Below are positions 36,195 through 44,974 of a stretch of DNA of 64,000 nucleotides, piece by piece; position 1 is the stretch's first letter; every line of letters starts with the position of its first letter. The stretch covers positions 1-64,000 of the forward strand of contig NZ_CAJUPR010000011.1 of assembly GCF_910588665.1 (NCBI RefSeq). The letters run 5' to 3'. The notes under the pieces were generated by a model that ran no database searches, was not told where the DNA came from, and worked only from the letters and a program-made list of their open reading frames with translations. The translations under genes were made by a program, and so were the position numbers. Source of the DNA: an uncultured Brachyspira sp. (GTDB taxonomy: Bacteria > Spirochaetota > Brachyspiria > Brachyspirales > Brachyspiraceae).

Positions 36195-36995
36195 TTATCT
36201 TTGATTATAATATGTAACATCATTTCTTACTATAACAATATCAACTCTTCTATTTAAAGCGCGTCCGTCAGGCAGATCATTAGACGCCATAGGTCTTGTA
36301 TCCGCATAGCCCGCAATAGAGTATTTATTCCTGTCCAGATTTCCAGCCTGATCATTTTCAAATATTTTTTCCAATATTACCATAGCCCTAGCGGAAGAAA
36401 GCCCCCAGTTATTTCCAAACTTCTGCTCCGTGATGCTTCCGGGTATTATAGAACCCGAATCCGTATGACCTTCTATTCTTATATCATTCGGAAGTCCGCT
36501 AAGCAGGGAAGAAAGCTTTATAAAAGTTTCCACATTATTCTGAGTTTCAACTATATTCGTTGAAGCGGATTCAAAATACTGATCCGCTCCTAAACTTATG
36601 ATAAATCCCCTTTCATCTTCTTCAACTCTTACTTTTCTGCTTTTAATTTCAGACTCTAAAATCGAAATGGCTTTATCAAGAGCACGACCCATAGAATATC
36701 CTCTGTCTGTTGACGGCAAAGTATCAACATTGGCTCCGCCTGCGACAAGCTTGCTTTGCGATAAAGTTGTACCGCCCGGCATAACTCCGAAAGAGCCTTG
36801 AAACGCTGTGGCAATAAGCTGTATAGCCGAATCATTAATAGATTCCGACATCGTGGAAAGAAGCAGTACGAAAAAAGTTAATACCAAAGTTACAAAATCT
36901 CCGTAAGTCTGAAGCCATAAAGGAGCGGAAGGACCTGGAACCTGAGCTTTATCTCCAACTTTCTTAGCTTTTTTACCAAATTTAATAGTAGCCAT
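36195..36995 (-). CDS. motB: Flagellar motor stator protein MotB
   Basis: This 266-aa protein has one N-terminal membrane helix containing the proton-binding Asp (TYGDFVTLVLTFFVLLLS) and a C-terminal OmpA-like peptidoglycan-binding domain (RIEGHTDSGSI). With MotA it forms the stator that turns the periplasmic flagella. It follows motA by 19 bases. Confidence 0.96.
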   Translation of the reverse strand: MATIKFGKKAKKVGDKAQVPGPSAPLWLQTYGDFVTLVLTFFVLLLSTMSESINDSAIQLIATAFQGSFGVMPGGTTLSQSKLVAGGANVDTLPSTDRGYSMGRALDKAISILESEIKSRKVRVEEDERGFIISLGADQYFESASTNIVETQNNVETFIKLSSLLSGLPNDIRIEGHTDSGSIIPGSITEQKFGNNWGLSSARAMVILEKIFENDQAGNLDRNKYSIAGYADTRPMASNDLPDGRALNRRVDIVIVRNDVTYYNQR

Positions 36996-37014
36996 TTTTT
37001 ACCTCTGAAATTAT

Positions 37015-37806
37015 TTATCTGTCGCCTACTTGCTCATTAACTTTCTGACGCTGATTTGGAGGAATGAAAGACACCAGTTTATCTTTAACTATTCTAGGGT
37101 TATCTCCCGCCTGTATAGAGAGTACCCCTTCAATCATAATATTCTGAACTGTGGCTTCGGATGCATGTCTTGCGGCTAATCTTCCAGCTATAGGCAAAGC
37201 AAAACCGTTGGCTATGATTGAACCATAATATGTGGTAAGAAGCGCTACAGCCATACCTGAACCAATTGCTTCAACGCCGCCGCCGCCGCCCAAACTTCTA
37301 AGCATGATTACAAGTCCGATTAATGTACCAATCATACCCCAAGCAGGAAATAAAGATGCGGCATCTTCAAATACTTTCCTTACAGTATCATGTCTGGCTT
37401 CAACATTATCTATATCCGTATTCAATATATTTTTCACTAATTCGGGATCCGTTCCATCCACCACAAGCTGCATGCCTTTCTTAAGAAGAGGATCTGAAAT
37501 TTCCTGTATATCATCTTCCAATACAAGAAGACCTTCTCTTCTTGCTTTCTCCGAAAAACTTAAAAGCATTATAATTATCTGTGCTTCGTCATAATCGGGC
37601 TTCTTCAAAAGCATTTGAATAGCTTTGGGAACGCCTAATACGGTACCCAAATCATTAGCTACTACAATAGATGTGGCTCCTCCCAATATTACAATAACTA
37701 CAGAGGCAATGTCTACCATTTGACCGACATTACCGCCCCCTGAAATAATACCAAATAAATTAATACCTAAAACTAATGCCGCACCTAACGGTACAAATAT
37801 ATCCAT
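37015..37806 (-). CDS. motA: Flagellar motor stator protein MotA
   Basis: This 263-aa, four-helix membrane protein is the proton-channel partner of MotB. The typical helix 3 motif FPAWGMIGTLIGLVIML and a charged cytoplasmic loop (FSEKARREGLLVLEDD) are present. It lies between flbD (49 bases) and motB in the usual spirochaete order. Confidence 0.96.
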   Translation of the reverse strand: MDIFVPLGAALVLGINLFGIISGGGNVGQMVDIASVVIVILGGATSIVVANDLGTVLGVPKAIQMLLKKPDYDEAQIIIMLLSFSEKARREGLLVLEDDIQEISDPLLKKGMQLVVDGTDPELVKNILNTDIDNVEARHDTVRKVFEDAASLFPAWGMIGTLIGLVIMLRSLGGGGGVEAIGSGMAVALLTTYYGSIIANGFALPIAGRLAARHASEATVQNIMIEGVLSIQAGDNPRIVKDKLVSFIPPNQRQKVNEQVGDR

Positions 37807-37855
37807 AATAATCCTCTAACTAAAATTTTTTAATAAAAAATAATTATGCTATTTT

Positions 37856-38080
37856 CTATTCTTCGCTTCCGTAAAAAGACGGTTTTTTTAAGCTGCTTTC
37901 ATTAACTATTCTAGTTCTATACTCTATTATTCTATTTAAGACTGTCTCAAAACTATCTTTAGTTACAACCTTCCTTCCAGACAGCATTGTTATTACTAAA
38001 TCAGGAGTTTCCTCCATAAACTCTATTTGATGCGGATTTACATATAATATACTTCCGTCAAATCTTGTTATATATATCAT
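37856..38080 (-). CDS. flbD: Flagellar FlbD family protein
   Basis: This 74-aa protein opens MIYITRFDG and carries NPHQIEFMEETPD, as in FlbD proteins found after flgE in spirochaetes and clostridia. Its precise role is unsettled. The usual order flgE-flbD-motA-motB is kept here. Confidence 0.92.
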   Translation of the reverse strand: MIYITRFDGSILYVNPHQIEFMEETPDLVITMLSGRKVVTKDSFETVLNRIIEYRTRIVNESSLKKPSFYGSEE

Positions 38081-38164
38081 TATAATAACTCCAATTATAT
38101 TATACTATAAAATTATAAAAAGTCTATTTTTAATAATACTATTATATTAAATAATAACTATTTA

Positions 38165-39490
38165 TTATCTTTTAAGACCTATAACTTCCTGAAGCATTTG
38201 ATCTGCTGTGGTAATAGTTCTGGCATTAGATTGGAAGCCTCTCTGCGTCACTATCATATCGGTAAACTGTTCGCTTAAATCAACATTTGACATTTCCAAA
38301 GTACCTGCTTTAATAGAGCCTCTTCCTTCAGCTGCCGCAGTACCGATATTGGCGGCTCCGGAGTTATTGCTTGCAACAAATAAAGTATCTCCTGCTTTCT
38401 CCAAACCTCCTGCATTATTGAATTTGGCTAAAGCAACTTGTCCCAAAGTTTTTCTGTTTCCGTTAGTAAATACTCCTGTTATCTGACCGCTGTCATCAAA
38501 ACTAAAACCTTCAAGCATACCCATAGTGTAGCCGTCCTGTTCTATAGCTTTTGTTGTGGATGGTGATTCAAACTGCGTAATACCATTAAATAAACCAGCC
38601 TCTCCCAAAGTAAGATTAATAGTCTGATTTACTTCTCCCTCAGTTCCCTGATAGGTAAAAGACACATTAGGCATTAATACTCCTTCAGTCTGAGTATTGG
38701 TTCCGTCGCTTACGGAAATAAGAGAACCTGCATCATTGAATACCAATTGAAAAGTATTGTTTCCGCCGCCTTCAGCAGGGTCGCCTGCAGATACGCTTAC
38801 GCTGCCTTCGGTTGCATCTGGTATATCTATCACCATATCCCATCTATTAACATCCGTTCTTGTAAAAGTCGCTCTTAACTGACGGGGTATTCCTGTAGAA
38901 TCGTATATTGTTAAATCAGACTGATGAGTTTCACCGCTTTTTTGCAAATTACAGAAATATTTTGTATTAGCTGTAGCGCGTGACGGATCCTTTGCCCCTA
39001 CAGGTATAATTAAATCCTCTATGCCTGCAGCAGTATTTAATTCCATTTCCCCTGTTTCAGGATTTAGTACCGCATTCCAGCCCTGCACCTTATAACCTAT
39101 GGAAGGATTAACTAAATAGCCGTCTCTGTCTAAAGAAAAAGCTCCGTTTCTAGTATAATAAGAATTGTTTCCTCTTTTTTCTATAAAGAATCCTTCTCCC
39201 TGAATAGCTAAATCGGTGTTTACACCTGTAACTTGTAAAGCACCCTGCGTATGTATAGTGTCTATAGTTGCAACCATCATACCTAATCCTACCTGCTGAG
39301 GATTGATACCGCCTCTATCTTCCTGCGGCTTAGCTGCTCCGCCTAAAGATTGGCTTATCATATCTTTAAAAGTAACTCTTCCTCTTTTAAATCCATAAGT
39401 ATTAACATTTGCTATATTATTTCCTACAACATCCATTCGGGTTTGATGATTTTGTAAACCAGACACGCCGGCAAATAATGAACGCATCAT
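38165..39490 (-). CDS. flgE: Flagellar hook protein FlgE
   Basis: This 441-aa hook protein has the conserved N-terminal rod-like motif (MRSLFAGVSGLQNHQTRMD; NNIANVNTYGFK) and the C-terminal coil (GTLEMSNVDLSEQFTDMI). Lys167 and Cys180 sit 13 residues apart (GAKDPSR...TKYFC), the same spacing as the Lys/Cys pair that forms the lysinoalanine crosslink in the Treponema denticola hook. GGAGGA precedes ATG 39490. It is the first gene of a flgE-flbD-motA-motB run; flgD is not directly upstream, where a 289-base spacer separates a divergent TPR gene. Confidence 0.96.
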   Translation of the reverse strand: MMRSLFAGVSGLQNHQTRMDVVGNNIANVNTYGFKRGRVTFKDMISQSLGGAAKPQEDRGGINPQQVGLGMMVATIDTIHTQGALQVTGVNTDLAIQGEGFFIEKRGNNSYYTRNGAFSLDRDGYLVNPSIGYKVQGWNAVLNPETGEMELNTAAGIEDLIIPVGAKDPSRATANTKYFCNLQKSGETHQSDLTIYDSTGIPRQLRATFTRTDVNRWDMVIDIPDATEGSVSVSAGDPAEGGGNNTFQLVFNDAGSLISVSDGTNTQTEGVLMPNVSFTYQGTEGEVNQTINLTLGEAGLFNGITQFESPSTTKAIEQDGYTMGMLEGFSFDDSGQITGVFTNGNRKTLGQVALAKFNNAGGLEKAGDTLFVASNNSGAANIGTAAAEGRGSIKAGTLEMSNVDLSEQFTDMIVTQRGFQSNARTITTADQMLQEVIGLKR

Positions 39491-39779
39491 AAGGCGTATT
39501 CCTCCAAAAATTTTAATATTTCTTATAAAATATTTTCGGTATAATTGAAATTTGCTTAATACTTTTTTATCAGCATATAGTATAAAATGTATTATAAGTT
39601 TTATATTAAATATATAAATTAATATAAAAAATTATAAATAATAATTGAAATAAACATAAAAATATGATATACTTAAAAATATGCTGAAAACTCAAATATA
39701 AAATTTATATATACTAATGAATATATTTTTAATGAAAAATCTTTTTATATTTTAAAAATTCTATTTAAGGGGTATAAAA

Positions 39780-41303
39780 ATGAATTCAAATAATAGAGAA
39801 TATTATACTACAGAGAAAATCGAATATATACTTAACAATGATAAATTTTATACAGACAGCTACAATAATGATGAAAACCATAATGATGAAATCAATACGG
39901 ATTTTAATGATGAGTTTGTATATAATAAAGAATATGAAGATATTATAAATATATTGGAAGAAGATTTAAAAAAAGACAATAAAGACATCAAAAAATTATT
40001 TTTACTTTCAAAGGCATATTTTCTGAATTTCGATTTAAAAAATGCAATGATAAATTTAAAAAAAGTTATAGAATTAGATTGTAAAAATGACAGGGCTTTA
40101 TATTATCTTGCTTATATATATTATTCATCAAATATAATAAATGATGCCTTAAAAAATATAAAAGATGCAATAGAATTAAATGATAATGATTCCGAGTATT
40201 GGTATCTTCTCGGAAATATTTATGATAATATTGAAAATTATGATAATGCTTTGAATGCATATAAAAAAGCCTTAGAATTGAATAATACTAAAGAGGCAAA
40301 TAATAATAAAAAATACTATTCATTTACTTTAGGAAAAGAATACTTAAAGATAAATAATTTTGAAAATGCGGCCGAAGCTTTTAAAAAATCTCTTGAAACA
40401 TATCAAAATGAAAATAATGATGAAGTTATGCATTATTTGGCATTATCATACGATAAGAACGGACAATATGAAAAAACAATTGAAACTTATAAAAAATTAT
40501 TAGAAATAAATTATAAAAGCGAATTAAAAGATTTTTCTTCAACAGCAATTGACTCTCTTGCAAAAGTATATATAAAAACCGGCAATAATAATGAAACTGT
40601 CAATATGTATAAAAAATATATAAAAATTAATCCTTCAGTATGGAGCTTTATTACTAAATTTTACGGAAGCAATACGGATAAGGAAGAATACAGAGAATTA
40701 ATTAAAGCATATAATGATATGATAGAAAATTATCCGAACAATAATGAATATTATTATTATTTATCAGAATTATATAAAGAGATTAAGCAATATAATAAAG
40801 CCGCAGAGTTGTACAATAAGGCTATAGAGTTAAACCCTAACGATTTCAATTATTATCTGTCAATTGTTCATATATATGATGAAATTAAAGAGTATGGCAA
40901 AGCAATAGAAATGTGCAAAAAAGCTTTAGAGATAGACAGAGGCAATACCGATGCATACATTACTTTAGGTGATTTATATTCTAAACTGGGAAAATCGGAA
41001 GAAAGAGATTTAGCCTATAAAAAAGCTATGGAAATATGCAGTGAAGATAATGATCCATACGGTTTTGAAAAAATCGGAGATTTATATTCTAAATTGGGAA
41101 AATCGGAAGAAAGAGACTCGGCTTATAAAAAAGCAATAGAAATATGCAGTAAAGATAATGATATATATCATTTAGATAAAATAGCAAATCTATATATAAA
41201 ACTTAATGATAAAGATAATGCCGTAAATGCATATAAAAGATTATTAAAGCTGGATCCGTATAATGATAATGCAAAAGACAAAATAAAAGAATTAACTAAA
41301 TAG
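39780..41303 (+). CDS. Tetratricopeptide-repeat protein
   Basis: This 507-aa protein has an acidic Asn/Asp-rich N-terminus (about 60 residues) followed by about ten TPR units (e.g. YWYLLGNIYDNIENYDNALNA cut short; KAIELNPND). No signal peptide, so a cytoplasmic scaffold is likely. Two neighbouring units near the C-terminus (both reading GDLYSKLGKSEERD) are nearly identical in protein and DNA, which points to a recent duplication. AAGGGG precedes ATG 39780. Partners are unknown. Confidence 0.85.
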   Translation: MNSNNREYYTTEKIEYILNNDKFYTDSYNNDENHNDEINTDFNDEFVYNKEYEDIINILEEDLKKDNKDIKKLFLLSKAYFLNFDLKNAMINLKKVIELDCKNDRALYYLAYIYYSSNIINDALKNIKDAIELNDNDSEYWYLLGNIYDNIENYDNALNAYKKALELNNTKEANNNKKYYSFTLGKEYLKINNFENAAEAFKKSLETYQNENNDEVMHYLALSYDKNGQYEKTIETYKKLLEINYKSELKDFSSTAIDSLAKVYIKTGNNNETVNMYKKYIKINPSVWSFITKFYGSNTDKEEYRELIKAYNDMIENYPNNNEYYYYLSELYKEIKQYNKAAELYNKAIELNPNDFNYYLSIVHIYDEIKEYGKAIEMCKKALEIDRGNTDAYITLGDLYSKLGKSEERDLAYKKAMEICSEDNDPYGFEKIGDLYSKLGKSEERDSAYKKAIEICSKDNDIYHLDKIANLYIKLNDKDNAVNAYKRLLKLDPYNDNAKDKIKELTK

Positions 41304-41347
41304 TATATGCTTTACACCTAAATCATACAAATTTGAAGCTGCCTGCA

Positions 41348-42547
41348 TTATTCTTTTGCAACTATTTTGAGATAATTTAAAAATGCTTCATCTTCGCATA
41401 TAGTTTTTCCGTCATCGTCTGACAGTTTTGCTACAGGTTTTCCGTTAACAGTCTGAAGCTTCATAACTATATTTAAAGGCCTAGCTACAGGGTCAAAATC
41501 ATTTGTAATATAAGTACCTATACCGAAAGTTACATTAGTTTCATTTTTGAACTCTTTGTATATATTATATGCTTTATCAAAATTAAGGCTGTCGCTGAAA
41601 AGCAATGTTTTCGTTTTAGGATTTACTCTTAGCTTTTTATAATGATTAATGACTTTATATCCCCAAGTAATAGGATCTCCTGAATCATGTCTTATTCCGT
41701 CATAAAGTTTTGCAAAATATAAATCAAAATCTTTTAAGAATTTATCGGTTCCTAATGTATCGGATAATGCTATGCCTAAATCTCCCCTGTATTCATTTAC
41801 CCAAGACTGAAGCATAAATTTCTGACTTTCGGCAAGCCTTACCTTATCTAAAGCCTGCCCTATTTGATAATATTCATGTGCATTAGTACCGACTGCAAGC
41901 AAATTATATTTTTTAGCAAAATAAACATTGCTTGTTCCGACAAAACAAGAAGAAGGAAGTTTATTTTTTAATATGCCTACAACTTTATCCTGCCATATAG
42001 AAGAAAAACGCCTTCTAGTACCAAACTCTGAAAGCTTAAATCCGTTCTCCTCTTTATATATTGGTATTAATTTTTCATCTATTTTTTTTATCAAATTAAT
42101 CTCAGCCTGCTTATAAGCTTTTTCACCGTTATCTTCTCTGCATACGGTATATTCATAATATATCTCGCTTATCATAGCAAGAATAGGTATCTCCCAAAGT
42201 ATAGTCTGATACCAAGGACCTTCTATTTCCACCGTTAATTTATTATCATCAAATAATGCTTTTATATGTTCCTCTAAAGGTCTGTATAATTTCAAAAACT
42301 CTATATAATCTCTTTTTATAAATCTGAGCGAGGCTAAATACTGAAGCTCATCCTTTTTGAAAGTTAAATCACAGAAATATTTTATCTGCATTAATAGTTC
42401 ATTATGCATATTATCAGTCCATTCAAGAATATTTCTGCTTTTGAAAACATAACGGACCCAAACATTAGAAAACTGCCTTAATGCGCATTGCTGCATAGTA
42501 AATTTATATAAATCGGTATCTAATAAGCTTTTTATTATAGGTTTCAT
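41348..42547 (-). CDS. pncB: Nicotinate phosphoribosyltransferase
   Basis: This 399-aa enzyme of NAD salvage joins nicotinate and PRPP to nicotinate mononucleotide. It opens KSLLDTDLYKFTMQQ and has the GIRHDSGDP catalytic region and a SDSLNFDKA phosphate loop. It starts two bases after the atpZ-like gene stops, making a three-gene minus-strand operon with it and the M23-like gene. A nicotinamidase-like gene that could supply nicotinate is at 29 kb. Confidence 0.95.
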   Translation of the reverse strand: MKPIIKSLLDTDLYKFTMQQCALRQFSNVWVRYVFKSRNILEWTDNMHNELLMQIKYFCDLTFKKDELQYLASLRFIKRDYIEFLKLYRPLEEHIKALFDDNKLTVEIEGPWYQTILWEIPILAMISEIYYEYTVCREDNGEKAYKQAEINLIKKIDEKLIPIYKEENGFKLSEFGTRRRFSSIWQDKVVGILKNKLPSSCFVGTSNVYFAKKYNLLAVGTNAHEYYQIGQALDKVRLAESQKFMLQSWVNEYRGDLGIALSDTLGTDKFLKDFDLYFAKLYDGIRHDSGDPITWGYKVINHYKKLRVNPKTKTLLFSDSLNFDKAYNIYKEFKNETNVTFGIGTYITNDFDPVARPLNIVMKLQTVNGKPVAKLSDDDGKTICEDEAFLNYLKIVAKE

Positions 42548-42549
42548 TT

Positions 42550-42786
42550 TTAATCCTTATCTGTTTTATTAATTTTATCAAAAGTTTTGGATATCTTATA
42601 AAGCCTATAAATTCCAAAGACAAAACCTGCAAATATTCCTATTATGGCAAATAAAGGCTTAGTATTAAAATGCTTATCGGTATAATGACCTGCAAAAGCT
42701 AAACCCAATACCATACTTCCAAATTCAACTCCAAGAGATGTATATTTTATGCTGTTTTTTAATTTTTTATTTTCGTTTATATTCAT
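42550..42786 (-). CDS. AtpZ/AtpI-family small membrane protein
   Basis: This 78-aa protein has two membrane helices and the family pattern YTSLGVEFG, then HYTDKHFNT and IGIFAGFVFGIYRLYK. AtpZ/AtpI proteins help assemble the ATP synthase ring or carry Mg/Ca. No atp genes are next to it here, which is odd; it lies between an M23-like gene (ATGA overlap) and pncB. Confidence 0.78.
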   Translation of the reverse strand: MNINENKKLKNSIKYTSLGVEFGSMVLGLAFAGHYTDKHFNTKPLFAIIGIFAGFVFGIYRLYKISKTFDKINKTDKD

Positions 42787-43679
42787 ATTTCCGATGTTGT
42801 GAATATTAAAGGATTCACATATTTTGTAGCTATTTTTAATTCATAGTCAAAAATACCCGTCTTGGCATTTCCGAGTATTTCTCCTTTTTTAATATTCATA
42901 CCTTCGGATACCATAGAGGTTGCAAGTCCCTTGTATGTTGTAACTATGCCAAATCTATGATAAACTATAATAGTAAATCCATCATCTTTATTATAAGATA
43001 TATTATTAATAGTACCTGAAGCAGTAACCCTAATCAAAGTACCTGCTATAGTTTCAAAACCTATTCCTTTGGATATAATAGAATCCTCCTGATATGGTCT
43101 TGATACTACGGCATATCTGGAATCTATAGGAAGTATGGAAGGTATAGGCTCCAATGCATTATTTTTTGAAGTTATATTTGCCTTTAGTTCATCTAAATAT
43201 ATTTTTATCTTTTCAAGTTCATCGGCTCTTGCATTCATAAGAAGTATATGATCCGCATAATTTGAAGAAAAAGTTAAATTATTTGTTTCCATATCAAGCA
43301 ATGAGGCAATATTAAACATATCATTTCTATAATAATCATTAGTTATAACTGAACTGAATATATTTTCAAGTGAGTTTATTTCGGATAATTTATCTTTATA
43401 GCTTCCGCTTAATACTTCAGTTTTACCTGCAAGTACTGTATTCTTGGTTAAAAAAGAAAATGTGGCAAGCAATGATATTGAAATTATGAGTATTATAATA
43501 ATAAGAGAATATACAGGCAAAGATAAAGTTCTGGTTTTCTTTTTGGAATGAGGAATAAACATAAAATAAATTCTATATCTAAGCAGCTTACCGATTTTTT
43601 TAAAAAATAAATAAATAGGATAATTTTTTTTGTTTAAATATTTATTTTTATTATTTTTCTTTTTTTTATTTACATACAT
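42783..43679 (-). CDS. Membrane-anchored M23-like (LytM) protein, probably catalytically inactive
   Basis: This 298-aa protein has a Lys/Asn-rich cytoplasmic start, one membrane helix near residues 55-75, a coiled segment and a C-terminal LytM fold (FTIIVYHRFGIVTTYKGLA; MNIKKGEILGNAKTG). The zinc ligands H-x3-D and H-x-H of active M23 peptidases are not seen: the usual YAHL reads YKGL. Such degenerate LytM proteins act as activators of amidases; an amidase gene lies 78 bases upstream on the same strand, which supports that role by inference. Confidence 0.75.
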   Translation of the reverse strand: MYVNKKKKNNKNKYLNKKNYPIYLFFKKIGKLLRYRIYFMFIPHSKKKTRTLSLPVYSLIIIILIISISLLATFSFLTKNTVLAGKTEVLSGSYKDKLSEINSLENIFSSVITNDYYRNDMFNIASLLDMETNNLTFSSNYADHILLMNARADELEKIKIYLDELKANITSKNNALEPIPSILPIDSRYAVVSRPYQEDSIISKGIGFETIAGTLIRVTASGTINNISYNKDDGFTIIVYHRFGIVTTYKGLATSMVSEGMNIKKGEILGNAKTGIFDYELKIATKYVNPLIFTTSEI

Positions 43680-43757
43680 AATATACTAATACCTAGTTTT
43701 TAACTATTGTAACAAAATATCAATTTTTAATCAATAATATAATAATGGTTAAATAGT

Positions 43758-44708
43758 TTATTTTGAGGCATATACATCAATCAAAGCTTTGTACATTTGA
43801 TTTGCCAATTCTTTTACGGCTTTATTGCTTCCAAACTGCCATTCATGTATAAAAGCGGACTCTATTAACACAGAAGGTATATCTTTTTTTATTTCCTGCT
43901 TATTGTATGCATTTTCAAAAGCATCGCCTATAACTATTAATCCTCTTAAAGATATTGCATCATCTATCAATTCCTGCTTATCATAAAATCTCCAAATGGA
44001 ATTCGGAAGAACGGTATCATGTCCTATAATAGGAGAAATTTTATACTTCTCCTGCATTCTTTCAGATAATTTATAGGCTATCTGCATAGAGGCTGGAAAC
44101 TCTCTGTTATAGGGACTTACTATTATATGAAATCCTGAAGTTTTGGCTCTTCTGCTTATATAAGGCATATAATCAAAATGTATGCTTAAAAGCAAATCAA
44201 AATTATTATCTATGGCATAATGTCTTATGGCATAGAGCTCTAAAGTCTGATATCTTGTTAAATTTCCTGTACGCTCTTCTCCTTTTACTTTAGTGTTATA
44301 TATACCCAAAAGCTCTCCATAATTATTAGTCATATATTCTTTTACAGGTCTGCTGTAATAAGCCCCGTCTCTGCTCAGAAAATATTCAAATCTTTCATCT
44401 TCTGAAAGCATCTTAGCCAATTCTCTTGCAACTCTTAAATTCATATAATATTCATATCCCAGATACCCCACAGAACCTTTTGTAGCGGCATTATGCCCTG
44501 GATCTATTAATATCCTTACCTTTTTATTTTCTATTATCTGATTGAATTTCTCGCTTGATGTTTGTACTTTATCAGTTTCAGCGGATTTCTCTCTTACTAT
44601 GGCTCCCGATATTTTAGTATTAGCCGCAACTATAAGAGATGAAAATGAAACTATTATTAAAACGATAATAACTATAGAAAATATAATAAAACGACTTCTG
44701 CTGTTCAT
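43758..44708 (-). CDS. N-acetylmuramoyl-L-alanine amidase (Amidase_3)
   Basis: This 316-aa enzyme is anchored or exported by one N-terminal hydrophobic helix. Zinc ligands are seen in ILIDPGHNA, the Glu of GYEYYMNLRVA and the His of LLSIHFDYM; the catalytic Glu lies in VLIESAFIHE. It cleaves the bond between muramic acid and the stem peptide of peptidoglycan. A degenerate LytM gene follows 78 bases downstream and may encode its activator. Confidence 0.9.
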   Translation of the reverse strand: MNSRSRFIIFSIVIIVLIIVSFSSLIVAANTKISGAIVREKSAETDKVQTSSEKFNQIIENKKVRILIDPGHNAATKGSVGYLGYEYYMNLRVARELAKMLSEDERFEYFLSRDGAYYSRPVKEYMTNNYGELLGIYNTKVKGEERTGNLTRYQTLELYAIRHYAIDNNFDLLLSIHFDYMPYISRRAKTSGFHIIVSPYNREFPASMQIAYKLSERMQEKYKISPIIGHDTVLPNSIWRFYDKQELIDDAISLRGLIVIGDAFENAYNKQEIKKDIPSVLIESAFIHEWQFGSNKAVKELANQMYKALIDVYASK

Positions 44709-44909
44709 AGTTATTATATTATCGTAAATAATTTTATTAAATTAATAGGTTCTGAACTAAATACTATTAAAGCATAATAAATACAATATATATTTTAAAA
44801 ATGCCGTTATATTATTTTCTGCTTAAAAATAAATATATACAATTTAATTTTAAAACTTAAGTTCAAGAATATTTAAATAAAATTTATTATAGGCAGCGTC
44901 AAAAATTAA

Positions 44910-44938
44910 TTGCATTATATCTATTATTGTAGTATTAT
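44910..44938 (+). promoter_or_regulatory. Likely promoter of the first oppA-like gene
   Basis: -35 TTGCAT (44910-44915), 17-base spacer, -10 TATTAT (44933-44938), 36 bases before the ATG. Confidence 0.5.
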
Positions 44939-44974
44939 GATAACTGAATATATTATATTTTAAGGATACAAGCT

